NCBI GenBank assembly: GCA_029213045.1
Contig: JARGPN010000006.1
Location: 232,123 to 296,122, forward strand
Length of the DNA: 64,000 nt
Direction of reading: 5' to 3'
DNA from: Alcanivoracaceae bacterium
Lineage (GTDB): Bacteria > Pseudomonadota > Gammaproteobacteria > Pseudomonadales > Alcanivoracaceae
Shown here: in pieces, positions 27,275 to 36,795 of the stretch
Layout: every line of letters starts with the position of its first letter
Position numbering within the stretch: the stretch's first letter is position 1
The notes under the pieces: model-generated
Databases searched by the model: none
The model's input: the letters and a program-made list of their open reading frames with translations, nothing else
What the model was told of the DNA's origin: nothing
Translations under genes and position numbers: made by a program

Positions 27275-27386
27275 ATCGCTTGCAGGCAAGCTCCCACAGG
27301 GGGCGGTGCCAATCTCTCTTTGTGGGAGTCTGCCTGCAGACGATTGGGCGGTTGAATTGCCGTATCGCTTGCGGGCAAGCTCCCAC
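27275..27386. repeat. three REP copies between acnD and prpF
   Basis: Cores at 27275-27297, 27322-27344 (inverted; variant GTCTGCCTGCAGAC with compensated arms) and 27364-27386. They lie inside an operon, so they could lower expression of prpF relative to the upstream genes. Confidence 0.88.
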
Positions 27387-27419
27387 ATGGAGCTAAGGAA
27401 ATAGATGCTTAGGGCTGCA

Positions 27420-30017
27420 TCATGCTGTGGCGTCGGACTTTACAAATTCTTTAGCGAATTTTTGCAAAATACCACCCGCTAAATACACAGACACTTCATC
27501 CGCTGTATCAAGTCGACACATCACTGGCACGCGTTCAACATCTCCGTTGCTGCGATGCATCACCAGCGTCAGCGTTGCGCGCGGCGATGGCGTACCTTCC
27601 ACGTCAAACGTTTCAGTGCCGTCGATATTTAGCGTGTTGCGGGTGGTGCCTTGCTCGAACTGCAAAGGCATGACGCCCATGCCGATCAAATTAGTGCGGT
27701 GAATCCGCTCGAAGCCTTCGGCGACAATCGTTTCAACGCCTGCCAATGCAACACCTTTCGCCGCCCAGTCGCGTGATGACCCCTGACCGTAATCAGCACC
27801 CGCAATAATAATTAACGGTTGATTGCGCTCCATGTAGGTTTCAATTGCTTCCCACATGCGCAGCACTTTCCCTTCCGGCTCAACCCGGGCGAGTGAACCT
27901 TGAATCACGTTGCCCGCCTCGTCCTTGACCATTTCATTAAATAATTTTGGATTCGCCAACGTTGCGCGTTGCGCTGTTAAATGATCGCCACGGTGAGTGG
28001 CGTAAGAGTTAAAGTCTTCTTCTGGCAAGCCCATCTTGTCTAGGTACGCCCCCGCCGCGCTATCCAACAAAATAGCGTTCGACGGTGACAAATGGTCAGT
28101 CGTAATGTTGTCGGGCAACACAGCCAACGGACGCATACCTTTTAGTGCACGAGCTTCGGCCATAGTGCCTTCCCAATAAGGGGGACGGCGAATATAAGTG
28201 GACTGAGGGCGCCAGTCATACAACGGGCTAGTTGCACGCACACCGTCATCTTTTTTCTCGAACATTGGAATATACGTTTGACGGAACTGCTCCGGCTTCA
28301 CGCTTTTCTTCACAATCGCATCGATTTCTTCATCAGCAGGCCAGATATCTTTCAGATAAATTGGATTACCATTTTGGTCTTTGCCGAGCACGTCTTTTTC
28401 AATATCGAAACGAATTGTGCCCGCAATAGCATAAGCCACTACCAACGGCGGCGAGGCTAAAAACGCTTGTTTTGCATAAGGGTGGATGCGGCCGTCGAAG
28501 TTACGGTTACCTGACAATACCGCCGTCGCATACAGGTCGCGATCAATCACTTCTTTTTGAATTTTCGGATCAAGCGCACCGCTCATTCCGTTACAGGTTG
28601 TGCACGCGAAAGCGACAACATCAAAACCAAGCTGTTGTAACTCTGTTAATAGATTTGCTTCTTCCAAGTACATTTTTACTGTTTTAGAGCCTGGCGCCAA
28701 CGATGACTTTACCCAAGGCTTACGAATCAAACCTAGCTTGTTGGCGTTTCTAGCGATTAACCCAGCCGCGATCATATTGCGTGGATTACTCGTATTTGTG
28801 CAGCTAGTAATTGCAGCGATAATGACAGCACCATCCGGCATTTCGCCTTCTTTTTCTTCCCATGCTCCGGCGATACCACGCCCGGTCAGTTCTGACGCGG
28901 GCAATAGTGCATGCGGATTAGAAGGACCTGCCAAATTTCTGCCGACGGTAGAAAGATCAAACGTTAAAACACGTTCGTATTCAGCCTCGGTCAAACTATC
29001 TGCCCAGAAGCCAGCTTCCTTGGCGAATCTTTCTACCAAGGCAACTTGATCGTCATCACGTCCGGTTAGCTTTAAGTAATCGATGGTTTGGCCATCGATA
29101 AAGAACATGCCCGCCGTTGCGCCGTATTCCGGCGTCATATTCGCAATGGTCGCGCGGTCGCCTACAGACAAGCTGTTTGCGCCTTCGCCGTAAAATTCTA
29201 GATAGGCGCCCACTACGCGCTCACGGCGCAGAAATTCGGTTAACGCGAGCACCAAGTCAGTGCCGTTAATGCCCGAATGTAATTTTCCGGTTAGCTCAAC
29301 GCCAACGATATCAGGCAGGCGCATCATTGATGGATTGCCGAGCATTACATTTTCAGCTTCAAGGCCACCGACACCAACGGAAATAACGCCGAGCGCATCA
29401 ACCATTGGCGTGTGGCTGTCTGTGCCTACGCACGTATCGGGAAAGGCAACACCGTCACGCACTTGCACAACGGGCGACATTTTTTCCAAATTAATTTGGT
29501 GCATGATGCCGTTGCCAGGAGGAATTACATCGACATTATCAAACGCTGTTTTGGTCCAATTAATAAAGTGGAACCGGTCTTCGTTGCGGCGCTCTTCTAC
29601 GGCGCGATTTTTCTCAAACGCATTCGCCTCAAAGCCAGGGTGCTCAACCGCTAACGAGTGATCGACGATCAGCTGTGTGGGTACTACCGGGTTAACTTGC
29701 GACGGATCACCGCCCTTCTCTGCAATCGCGTCGCGCAAACCGGCAAGATCGACCAAAGCGGTTTGGCCAAGAATGTCATGACACACAACCCGCGCTGGAA
29801 ACCAAGGAAAGTCCAAATCACGCTTGCGCTCAATTAACTGCTTTAACGCAGCAGTTAACTCAGACGGGTCACAGCGGCGCACTAGGTTTTCTGCTAGTAC
29901 GCGTGACGTGTAAGGTAACTTTTCAAACGCACCGGGCTGGATAGCATTGATCGCTTCTCGTGTATCAAAGAAATCAAGCTGGGTACCTGGTAAGGACTTT
30001 CTATATTCAGTGTTCAT
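27420..30017 (-). CDS. acnD: 2-methylcitrate dehydratase AcnD (Fe-S dependent)
   Basis: 865-aa aconitase-superfamily enzyme that dehydrates 2-methylcitrate in the propionate pathway. Iron-sulfur ligands are visible in SCTNTSNPRN (about 410) and in a CTTC motif about 65 residues further. GTDSHTPMVDALG lies near 200, and the swivel domain near the C-terminus has GADYGQGSSRDWAAKG. The length fits AcnD rather than PrpD (about 480 aa). PrpF next door confirms the AcnD/PrpF variant of the cycle. AGAG precedes the ATG. Confidence 0.96.
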   Translation of the reverse strand: MNTEYRKSLPGTQLDFFDTREAINAIQPGAFEKLPYTSRVLAENLVRRCDPSELTAALKQLIERKRDLDFPWFPARVVCHDILGQTALVDLAGLRDAIAEKGGDPSQVNPVVPTQLIVDHSLAVEHPGFEANAFEKNRAVEERRNEDRFHFINWTKTAFDNVDVIPPGNGIMHQINLEKMSPVVQVRDGVAFPDTCVGTDSHTPMVDALGVISVGVGGLEAENVMLGNPSMMRLPDIVGVELTGKLHSGINGTDLVLALTEFLRRERVVGAYLEFYGEGANSLSVGDRATIANMTPEYGATAGMFFIDGQTIDYLKLTGRDDDQVALVERFAKEAGFWADSLTEAEYERVLTFDLSTVGRNLAGPSNPHALLPASELTGRGIAGAWEEKEGEMPDGAVIIAAITSCTNTSNPRNMIAAGLIARNANKLGLIRKPWVKSSLAPGSKTVKMYLEEANLLTELQQLGFDVVAFACTTCNGMSGALDPKIQKEVIDRDLYATAVLSGNRNFDGRIHPYAKQAFLASPPLVVAYAIAGTIRFDIEKDVLGKDQNGNPIYLKDIWPADEEIDAIVKKSVKPEQFRQTYIPMFEKKDDGVRATSPLYDWRPQSTYIRRPPYWEGTMAEARALKGMRPLAVLPDNITTDHLSPSNAILLDSAAGAYLDKMGLPEEDFNSYATHRGDHLTAQRATLANPKLFNEMVKDEAGNVIQGSLARVEPEGKVLRMWEAIETYMERNQPLIIIAGADYGQGSSRDWAAKGVALAGVETIVAEGFERIHRTNLIGMGVMPLQFEQGTTRNTLNIDGTETFDVEGTPSPRATLTLVMHRSNGDVERVPVMCRLDTADEVSVYLAGGILQKFAKEFVKSDATA

Positions 30018-30089
30018 AGCGTTCTCTATAAAGTTCGCGACGGATTGATTCTTACTTTCACAACTCTGGCCTGCATTGAGAGGCTGCTA

Positions 30090-30198
30090 ATCGCTTGCAG
30101 GCAAGCTCCCACATGGGTCGTGCCAATTTCTTTGTGGGAGTCTGCCTGCAGACGATTGGGCGATTGGGTTGCCGTTTCGCCTGCGGGCAAGTTCCCAC
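30090..30198. repeat. three REP copies between prpC and acnD
   Basis: Cores at 30090-30112, 30134-30156 (inverted, GTCTGCCTGCAGAC variant) and 30176-30198 (decayed). The layout matches the acnD-prpF array copy for copy, including the variant middle unit, which suggests the two arrays share a common origin. Confidence 0.86.
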
Positions 30199-30224
30199 AT
30201 GGTTCTTGCCGATTTTTTTCTTGG

Positions 30225-31355
30225 TTAGCCGCGGTCTGTAATCGGCGCGACGGAGCGAAGCTCTTCACCAGTGTACTCCGCACTTGGGCGGATGATACGG
30301 TTATCTGCGCGCTGCTCCATAACGTGTGCTGCCCAACCCGTTAGGCGGCTCATCACAAAGATCGGCGTGAATAGCTTGGTTGGAATACCCATAAAGTGAT
30401 ACGCAGAGGCATGGAAAAAGTCCGCGTTACAGAACAATTTTTTCTCGCGCCACATCACTTCTTCGACTCGCACAGATACTGGATAGAGCACCGTGTCGTT
30501 GACGTCTGCTGCGAGCTTTTCAGACCATTGTTTAATGATTGCATTACGTGGGTCGGATTCGCTGTAAATGGCGTGACCGAAGCCCATGATCTTATCTTTA
30601 CGCGCCAACATGCCCATGACTTCTTGCTCGGCATGGTCTGGATCTTTATAGCCTTCGATCATTTCCATTGCCGCTTCGTTAGCACCACCATGAAGTGGGC
30701 CGCGCAGCGAACCAATGGCAGCAGTAATGCACGAATGGATGTCGGACAGCGTTGAAGCACAAACGCGAGCGGTGAAGGTTGAGGCGTTGAACTCGTGCTC
30801 TGCGTAAAGAATGAGAGACACATTCATTACCTGTTCATGCAAGGCATTGGGCTTTTCGCCACGCAGCATATGAAGGAAATGTGCGCCGATAGAATCATCA
30901 TCCGTTTCAACGTCGATTTTTACACCGTCATGGCTAAAGCGATACCAGTAGCAAATGATCGACGGAAAATTCGCGAGCATACGATCTGTTTGATCTTGCT
31001 GTTCAGCGAAATCGAGTTCGGTTTCTAAGTTGCCGAGCATTGAGCAGCCGGTACGCATGACATCCATTGGGTGTGCATCTTTAGGAATGCGTTCTAGCAC
31101 TTCTTTTAATGCCTGAGGCAAACCACGCAACCCTTTAAGCTTTGTCTTGTACGCGGCGAGCTCAGCTTCTGTTGGCAAAGCGCCTTTGAGAATAAGGTGC
31201 GCGACTTCTTCGAACTGGCATTTTTCAGCGAGTTCTTTTACATCGTAGCCACGGTAGGTTAAGCCTGAGCCGGATACGCCAACGGTGGACAACGCTGTTT
31301 TGCCTGCAACTTGTCCGCGCAAACCTGCGCCACTTAATTGTTTACCTGCTGCCAT
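30225..31355 (-). CDS. prpC: 2-methylcitrate synthase
   Basis: Condenses propionyl-CoA with oxaloacetate to 2-methylcitrate. 376 aa, typical PrpC length and shorter than housekeeping citrate synthase. Family motifs: LTYRGYDVKELAE near residue 35, GPLHGGANEAAME (substrate-binding His) near 220, and GFGHAIYSESDPRN (catalytic His) near 257. GAGGGG lies eight bases before the ATG. It sits between prpB and acnD with REP arrays on both sides. Confidence 0.96.
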   Translation of the reverse strand: MAAGKQLSGAGLRGQVAGKTALSTVGVSGSGLTYRGYDVKELAEKCQFEEVAHLILKGALPTEAELAAYKTKLKGLRGLPQALKEVLERIPKDAHPMDVMRTGCSMLGNLETELDFAEQQDQTDRMLANFPSIICYWYRFSHDGVKIDVETDDDSIGAHFLHMLRGEKPNALHEQVMNVSLILYAEHEFNASTFTARVCASTLSDIHSCITAAIGSLRGPLHGGANEAAMEMIEGYKDPDHAEQEVMGMLARKDKIMGFGHAIYSESDPRNAIIKQWSEKLAADVNDTVLYPVSVRVEEVMWREKKLFCNADFFHASAYHFMGIPTKLFTPIFVMSRLTGWAAHVMEQRADNRIIRPSAEYTGEELRSVAPITDRG

Positions 31356-31452
31356 CTTACTTCCCCTCTTTTCTGGGCTGACGCTAGGGAGCGTCTGTGT
31401 GATTTACAAATTTTGGGGCCGGTTGAAAGCGAGGAGCACTCTTAAATGCCCT

Positions 31453-31520
31453 ATCGCTTGCTAGCAAGCTCCCACATAGGTCGTGCCAAATTCTTTTGTG
31501 GGAGCTTGCCTGCAAGCGAT
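31453..31520. repeat. REP pair between prpB and prpC
   Basis: Inverted cores at 31453-31475 and 31498-31520 form a REPIN-like pair. This is the third REP insertion in the same operon. Confidence 0.88.
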
Positions 31521-31560
31521 TGGACGGTTGAAATACCGCACCGCTTACGCCCCCGTGCAG

Positions 31561-32448
31561 TTATTTACTCTTTTCGAACAAGGCATCCAGCTTTTGTTCA
31601 TAGCTGTGGTAGTCAAGAAAATCGTACAGCTCCATGCGTGTTTGCATGGTATCCACTACTGCTTTTTGGTCGCCATTATCGCGAATTGATTGATACACAT
31701 TGAGTGCGGCCTTGTTCATGGCGCGGAACGCCGACAACGGATACAACACCATTGTTGCGCCGTTCGCCGCTAGCTCTTCGCGATTAAATAATGGTGTGGC
31801 GCCAAACTCGGTAATGTTCGCCAAGAGATGCGCACCGCCGATACCCTCGGCAAATGCTTTGTAATCCTCTAGCGTGTGCACCGCTTCCGCAAAAATGCCA
31901 TCTGCACCCGCTTCTAAGCATGCTTTAGCGCGATCAATTGCCGCATTTAAACCTTCTTTTTGAAAGGCGTCAGTCCGCGCAATAATAAAAAAGTCGTCAT
32001 CCGTTCGACCATCAACCGCCGCTTTAATACGGTCAACCATCTCATCTTTTGAAACGATTTCTTTGTTTGGGCGATGTCCGCAACGCTTCTGTGCAACCTG
32101 ATCTTCCAAATGCACGGCACCTGCGCCCGCTTTAATCATCTCGGACACAGCACGGCTAATATTGAACGCCCCGCCCCATCCTGTATCAATATCCACCAGG
32201 AGCGGCACTTCGGTTGCACTAGAAATACGACGCACATCTTCTAATACGTCATTCAAACTTGTCATACCCAAATCAGGCATACCATACGAAGCATTTGCAA
32301 CGCCGCCACCGGAGAGGTAAATGGCTCGGTAACCCACTTGCTCGGCCATCATTGCGCAATAGGCGTTGATCGTGCCCATAATTTGCAGTGGCTTTTCTTC
32401 TGCTAGCGCTTTGCGAAAACGTGCGCCTGCGGTGAGTGATTGACTCAT
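31561..32448 (-). CDS. prpB: 2-methylisocitrate lyase
   Basis: Cleaves 2-methylisocitrate to pyruvate and succinate. 295 aa, normal for PrpB. The catalytic KRCGH motif has Cys123, the Mg-binding VDIDTGWGG is at about 85-93, and [16 protein letters not shown] at about 46-61 is the family N-terminal signature. GGAGAG precedes the ATG. It is the first metabolic gene after the GntR regulator, with a 46-base gap. Confidence 0.97.
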   Translation of the reverse strand: MSQSLTAGARFRKALAEEKPLQIMGTINAYCAMMAEQVGYRAIYLSGGGVANASYGMPDLGMTSLNDVLEDVRRISSATEVPLLVDIDTGWGGAFNISRAVSEMIKAGAGAVHLEDQVAQKRCGHRPNKEIVSKDEMVDRIKAAVDGRTDDDFFIIARTDAFQKEGLNAAIDRAKACLEAGADGIFAEAVHTLEDYKAFAEGIGGAHLLANITEFGATPLFNREELAANGATMVLYPLSAFRAMNKAALNVYQSIRDNGDQKAVVDTMQTRMELYDFLDYHSYEQKLDALFEKSK

Positions 32449-32494
32449 TTTTCTCTCCAGATTTTGTTTCGTTCTTTAACGTGCTGACTAATAT

Positions 32495-33178
32495 TTAAGT
32501 GTTCGTCGAATCGTTTTGCGTTTGCAATTCGATGTTTTCACGGGCTCGACTTATATGTCGCCGCATCAGCATTTCTGCCAAATCGCCGTCGCCTGACTCT
32601 ATGGCTTCAACAATGCGTCGATGTTCTGCTAACGCCTTCTGCGGACGATTCGTCACAGCGGAAAACTGGTATCTGTACATTCGGACCAGGTGATAGAGCT
32701 CGCCGATCAGCAGATCAATGAGCGTTTGATTATGGCTGCCCTGAATAATGCGATAGTGAAAATCCAAATCGCCTTCGCGCTGAAAATAGGCGGTATCTTC
32801 TTTGATATCTTGCTGCTGCTCATGCTGACTGAGCACATCATGTAAACCTTGGACTTCGCTTTCGGTCATGTGCTGCGCGGCTAGCCTTGCCGCCATGCCT
32901 TCTAAGGCTTCGCGTACACGATAAATTTCAACAAGGTCATCGGTGGTCAGTGAGGCAACTCGGGCGCCGACGTGAGGTTCGCGCTGCAAAAGCTTTCGAG
33001 ATTCGAGTCGGCGAATGGCTTCGCGCAACGGGCCACGGCTCACACCATAGCGGCTTGCCAACTCCGCCTCGCCCAGCCGAGTGCCAGGTTTCAACACGCC
33101 AAGCACAATATCGTCTTGTAACTGAGCGAAGACCTGCTCAGCGAGAGTGCGGATTTCTTGACGGTTGGATGCGGCCAT
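32495..33178 (-). CDS. GntR/FadR-type regulator of the methylcitrate operon
   Basis: 227 aa: an N-terminal winged helix (RLGEAELASRYGVSRGPLREAIRRLES at about 35-60) and a C-terminal FCD domain with its metal-binding residues in DLDFHYRI, EHRRIVEAI and HISRAREN. It heads the prpB-prpC-acnD-prpF operon, so it probably represses it and responds to a pathway intermediate such as 2-methylcitrate. Two copies of ATTGTAGACAAT lie upstream, one only 10 bases before the start codon, consistent with autoregulation. The effector is inferred, not shown. Confidence 0.9.
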   Translation of the reverse strand: MAASNRQEIRTLAEQVFAQLQDDIVLGVLKPGTRLGEAELASRYGVSRGPLREAIRRLESRKLLQREPHVGARVASLTTDDLVEIYRVREALEGMAARLAAQHMTESEVQGLHDVLSQHEQQQDIKEDTAYFQREGDLDFHYRIIQGSHNQTLIDLLIGELYHLVRMYRYQFSAVTNRPQKALAEHRRIVEAIESGDGDLAEMLMRRHISRARENIELQTQNDSTNT

Positions 33179-33187
33179 TCGGAATCC

Positions 33188-33199
33188 ATTGTAGACAAT
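33188..33199. promoter_or_regulatory. putative GntR operator, proximal
   Basis: ATTGTAGACAAT: perfect ATTGT/ACAAT arms around a 2-base spacer, the size of FadR-family GntR operators. It lies 10 bases upstream of the gntR start, where binding would block transcription or early elongation. Confidence 0.7.
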
Positions 33200-33250
33200 T
33201 GTGCTAACGGACTGGCACTTTACTGCTGGAAGGAAGAAACTTCAAGATAG

Positions 33251-33262
33251 ATTGTAGACAAT
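33251..33262. promoter_or_regulatory. putative GntR operator, distal
   Basis: An identical 12-base copy of ATTGTAGACAAT, centred 63 bases from the first, which is six helical turns, so two dimers would face the same side of the DNA. Confidence 0.7.
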
Positions 33263-33317
33263 ATGCGGGTGACGGCATGGCGTGCGGCGATCGCCGCCTG
33301 AGCACTGTGCATTATAG

Positions 33318-33360
33318 ATAAAAACAGGGCCAGAGAGATCGGAATCCCACTGGCCCTATT
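33318..33360 (-). terminator. fil operon terminator
   Basis: On the minus strand AGGGCCAG...CTGGCCCT (33357 down to 33326) is followed by TGTTTTTAT. It lies 42 bases after the filF stop and ends the fil transcript before the gntR promoter. Confidence 0.8.
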
Positions 33361-33401
33361 CGAATAGAAATATGTACGCCTTGAGGTGACTTGGATTTCC
33401 C

Positions 33402-35426
33402 CTAGGGCGTGCAGTTAGTCTGAATGCCTTCTACGTATCCGTACGCCCTTGTACGTAGGGCTTCGTATTTCTGCTCTGGCGTAGGGTTTGGTGTAGCTCT
33501 AAGCCAATTGGTAATGTTATAGGTATCGAACCAATACGCATTCTTCGATAAGGTCTTATCGCCGGCCAAGAACAATGAGTCTCCACCACCACACGTCTTA
33601 TCAGGCACCAACCTAGCGCGAAAGTGAGAGCCGTACCGAGTTAAAGACGACTCCGACCCTTTAGGACCAAAGTTGTACAAAACCACGTTAATCACCGCGT
33701 CTGAAAAATTGACGCTGTCCGTTCCTGGAATAACGCTGCTGACCATGCCAATTACATATTCACCAACAGGGTTAGCAGAATCCAGCGCCGCGTTTCCATC
33801 ATTATTCAAGTCAGTCAGAATTGTACCGTCCTGATGAATCGTAATCTGACCGGTAACGCCGATATCTTTATCCGGCTCAGCGTCATTTGCGTCTGTTCGG
33901 GCGAGATAATTAACTGTGTATCGAGCTGGCGTCGAAAAAAAGTGGCCCATTACTGCCGAGTCGAGCGTAGGCATCACCAAGCCTTGGCGACGAAAGCCCA
34001 GCACCACCTGATTAGAAATAGAAGAATTACATAGTGCATTGGTATTAATAAGTGAACGATCTTTGCTCGCATCAAATACGTGAGCAGGCGAATCATAAGC
34101 GACGTCATAATCCGTTTGGCTGCCAGGCAGCTTCGACTTAAGCCCAGAGTAAGCAACTCCGTCTATTAGGCGACCAGGAAAAGTAAATTCTCCAGTCTCG
34201 GCAATCGGCTCAAATTTAAAACCTGAATGCGTAAGATCTGGCTGCAGGCTGGCACTCCCGTCAAGCGCCATATATAGAGGCTGATTGTCACACAAATTCA
34301 CAATACCACCGTCCAGCTTAGCTACGCTAAACGCTCCCCCGCCTAGTACTCGCCCATGCCGATCGACCATCGCGAACGGCAAGAACTCGGTGCTAGACAG
34401 GATAGGAGTGTCATCAACGTCACCCGCGTCAGCTGGATTTGTACGCATCTCGCTCGTCTGCAAGGTGGCCACTAGCAGATCTGATAGCAACACTTCAGAT
34501 TGGAAGATCCGGTCGCTAGGCGAGATGTTTGGTGCCTGCTCAAGTTGGTAGGCAAGCAAGTAATCGCTTATAAAAAGGTCGAATCGATATAGACCTGCAG
34601 CGGTACTTTCATTAGCAATAGTAAGCGCGGTCTCTGCATCTAATGAATTGACTGGCATCGAACCAACAGCCCCATTTACCGCAACCAAATCTAAAAACTC
34701 TTGGGCGGCACCTGCCGCAGAGACAAACGTTGAAAAAACCTTATCGAAAAAGTCGGGAGCGAACGTAGTCTCCATCTCAAAGATCAACCTGTGAGCCTCG
34801 AAATCAATATACTCAATACCGTCTGACGTATTGGCATCTAGACCGGTAAGTAGTGCGGAAATATTCTGCGCCACTTGCTCGGACTCAGCTCCGTCGGTTA
34901 TGACATCATTTCTCACAGGCCCATCAAAAATATCGGCAACAGTAAATAGATAAGGCCCGTCGGCATCATACACACTGCCATTTACAAACTCTTTTGCAGT
35001 CGAGTCGTACTCGCAAAAACTAGTGCCCGAGGTATTAACGTTTTTAGCTTCCGCGCGACGAAAATACGCGGTGCCTAACGACTCACGCGCGTCGTTCCCG
35101 CCGATAAAAAATGTCACGCTATTAGAAAAAAGCGGGCAAACAAATCGTTGCTGATCTCGCTCCAAGTCTTGAATACCGACTTGACCGGTATAGTTCAAAT
35201 ACCCACCACAAAAATAGCCAATGTTATCGACATTGCCTTTATTAATGAAATTACCAACAACTCTGGGGGAGCATGGGTCGGAAGGATTAAAATTAGGATC
35301 AGGGTTCTGAGTGCCATCAATAATCGGTCCGCCAATCCTGGCGCCGGAGAAATCCTCTTGACCGTTACATCCAGCTAGCATCACTGCAGAAACTGCCAAG
35401 GCAAAAAAGAAGCTTTTCGACTGCAT
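33402..35426 (-). CDS. filF: FilF-like lipoprotein
   Basis: 674 aa from the ATG at 35426, chosen because AGGGA sits seven bases upstream and a clean lipoprotein signal (MLAGCNG) follows; longer in-frame starts lack one. The mature protein is Asp/Gly/Ser/Asn rich and probably beta-rich, with scattered cysteines. No enzyme motif is visible. By position (last gene) and type it corresponds to FilF of the Acinetobacter putative pilus (Fil) locus. It is likely an outer-membrane or surface-exposed partner of the FilA fibre or protein. The assignment rests on gene order plus general character, so it is moderate. Confidence 0.65.
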   Translation of the reverse strand: MQSKSFFFALAVSAVMLAGCNGQEDFSGARIGGPIIDGTQNPDPNFNPSDPCSPRVVGNFINKGNVDNIGYFCGGYLNYTGQVGIQDLERDQQRFVCPLFSNSVTFFIGGNDARESLGTAYFRRAEAKNVNTSGTSFCEYDSTAKEFVNGSVYDADGPYLFTVADIFDGPVRNDVITDGAESEQVAQNISALLTGLDANTSDGIEYIDFEAHRLIFEMETTFAPDFFDKVFSTFVSAAGAAQEFLDLVAVNGAVGSMPVNSLDAETALTIANESTAAGLYRFDLFISDYLLAYQLEQAPNISPSDRIFQSEVLLSDLLVATLQTSEMRTNPADAGDVDDTPILSSTEFLPFAMVDRHGRVLGGGAFSVAKLDGGIVNLCDNQPLYMALDGSASLQPDLTHSGFKFEPIAETGEFTFPGRLIDGVAYSGLKSKLPGSQTDYDVAYDSPAHVFDASKDRSLINTNALCNSSISNQVVLGFRRQGLVMPTLDSAVMGHFFSTPARYTVNYLARTDANDAEPDKDIGVTGQITIHQDGTILTDLNNDGNAALDSANPVGEYVIGMVSSVIPGTDSVNFSDAVINVVLYNFGPKGSESSLTRYGSHFRARLVPDKTCGGGDSLFLAGDKTLSKNAYWFDTYNITNWLRATPNPTPEQKYEALRTRAYGYVEGIQTNCTP

Positions 35427-35763
35427 AAAAATATCCCTAGGTTTTTCTGGGCCCATGCCGCGTTTACCAACCGCGCCATATGGAATATTGCGCCACCCTA
35501 TAAACATGCGCCTAATTTGCGCCGTAAAAACTCTTAGTAAGCAACCAAGACAAAACGTTAGCGCAGTAAACGTGAAATTTTGTAAAGGCATCAACCATAG
35601 GCTGATGAATTTGCACTTATATTGTCTCTCAAATCATAGCATTTTGGGTGCATCGCTTGCGAAACGTTACACAACTGCAAACTCCGCGATTGAGCCGCTC
35701 ATAGGACAATTCGGCACGTTAAAACCTGCAGACCAACACCCTGTCAGGCGGCCCATCACTCGG
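35427..35763. other. unusually long gap between filE and filF
   Basis: 337 bases between two genes of the same apparent operon. I see no REP core, strong hairpin or convincing ORF. It may hold a second promoter for filF. Confidence 0.4.
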
Positions 35764-36747
35764 TCACTCAAAGGTGCCGTTGGTCGCTCGAATAACCAAC
35801 TCGCCTCGAATAGCCAGTCCCTTATCTTCGTCGCCGAAGCGAAGCAATGCCTTATCTTGCACAATCTTTCCGACATCATCTAAGTGAGCATACTCAAGAA
35901 ACAGGACAACCCATTTAGCGCCGGGCTCCACAGGAATCTCACCGATCAAATATGACTGAGATGACCAGGTTTTTTCTTTAAAGCGCGTGAACATTTGGTC
36001 AACTCGGGCCAACGGCATTCCTTTGTCATCGAGAAACAAGATTTGCGGGTACGCATATCCGTCTCGGTACCAGGATTGCAGCTGCAAAGTCACCGCGTCA
36101 TCGGCTACTTCAAAAGCTTTCGCCGGATGACGGGAGGCCAACTCGACGCTCTGCCGCGGAGCCTGAGCGAACCCCACCGCAAGGTCTTGCCCAACCTTTA
36201 ATACCTGCGCATTTGTAAGTGCCCTCACACAACAATCCGCTCGCACTTCTGACCATTGCGTAGAAAGCTCTACTGACTCCAACGCTTGCTCATCGGATTC
36301 ATCATCGAACGCGCTTCTCTCTGACGCAGCCTCACGCGCAGCAACCATATCGACCTGCCGCGTAGTTACCCGACCGAACTCGTCTGGGTAACTAACGAAA
36401 CGCTCTCTTTCCTTTTTTTCCAGCAACGCATCAAAGTCATCACTCGTCATATATTGCTGTTCGTCAGCGGCCCAAAGCTCATTAGGATTGGTTGCAGCAT
36501 TTTCTGGAGAAAAAGCGCCTTCAAATGCACCGCCCAAACCGGAGGCACTTCTAGATTTAGTAGGAGAAATGTTCGATTGATTTGCAGATTCAGCAGGAGC
36601 CTTTGGAACAGTAATTAAGTTGCCCTGAGCGTCAACGTAACTGTAAAAGCCTGCTTTATCTTTCGTCGTTGAACTTGGCGCGCCGCTGCATGCTGCTAAT
36701 AAAAGCAGAACCGAACACACACCATAAAAAGGTAGCGCCCTAAACAT
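35764..36747 (-). CDS. filE: FilE-like lipoprotein with MalM-like C-terminus
   Basis: 327 aa. The lipobox LLAAC is at about residue 20. Two similar short units, YSYVDAQGNLITV and VSYPDEFGRVTTR, recall DUF4124-type repeats. The middle is charged and low-complexity. The C-terminal third (FAQAPRQSVELAS to IRATNGTFE) resembles the MalM fold of periplasmic beta-sandwich proteins. By position it matches FilE of Acinetobacter, annotated there as a putative pilus assembly protein. It probably acts as a periplasmic chaperone or an outer-membrane anchored adaptor. Confidence 0.65.
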   Translation of the reverse strand: MFRALPFYGVCSVLLLLAACSGAPSSTTKDKAGFYSYVDAQGNLITVPKAPAESANQSNISPTKSRSASGLGGAFEGAFSPENAATNPNELWAADEQQYMTSDDFDALLEKKERERFVSYPDEFGRVTTRQVDMVAAREAASERSAFDDESDEQALESVELSTQWSEVRADCCVRALTNAQVLKVGQDLAVGFAQAPRQSVELASRHPAKAFEVADDAVTLQLQSWYRDGYAYPQILFLDDKGMPLARVDQMFTRFKEKTWSSQSYLIGEIPVEPGAKWVVLFLEYAHLDDVGKIVQDKALLRFGDEDKGLAIRGELVIRATNGTFE

Positions 36748-36770
36748 GACGGCGATTCCAAGAATGAATA

Positions 36771-36791
36771 GCGCCCAGTAAAACTGGGCGC
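36771..36791 (-). other. intra-operon hairpin between filD and filE
   Basis: Perfect 9-base arms gcgcccagt / actgggcgc with a 3-base loop lie in the 48-base gap. No U tract follows, so it is more likely a processing or stability element that could set filE and filD levels apart. Confidence 0.55.
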
Positions 36792-36795
36792 AATA

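Noticed and set aside
27275-27386. Regularly spaced palindromic repeats that might be a CRISPR array
   Set aside because: Units alternate in orientation, spacers are short and uneven, copies are scattered over many intergenic sites, and no cas gene is present. They are REP elements.
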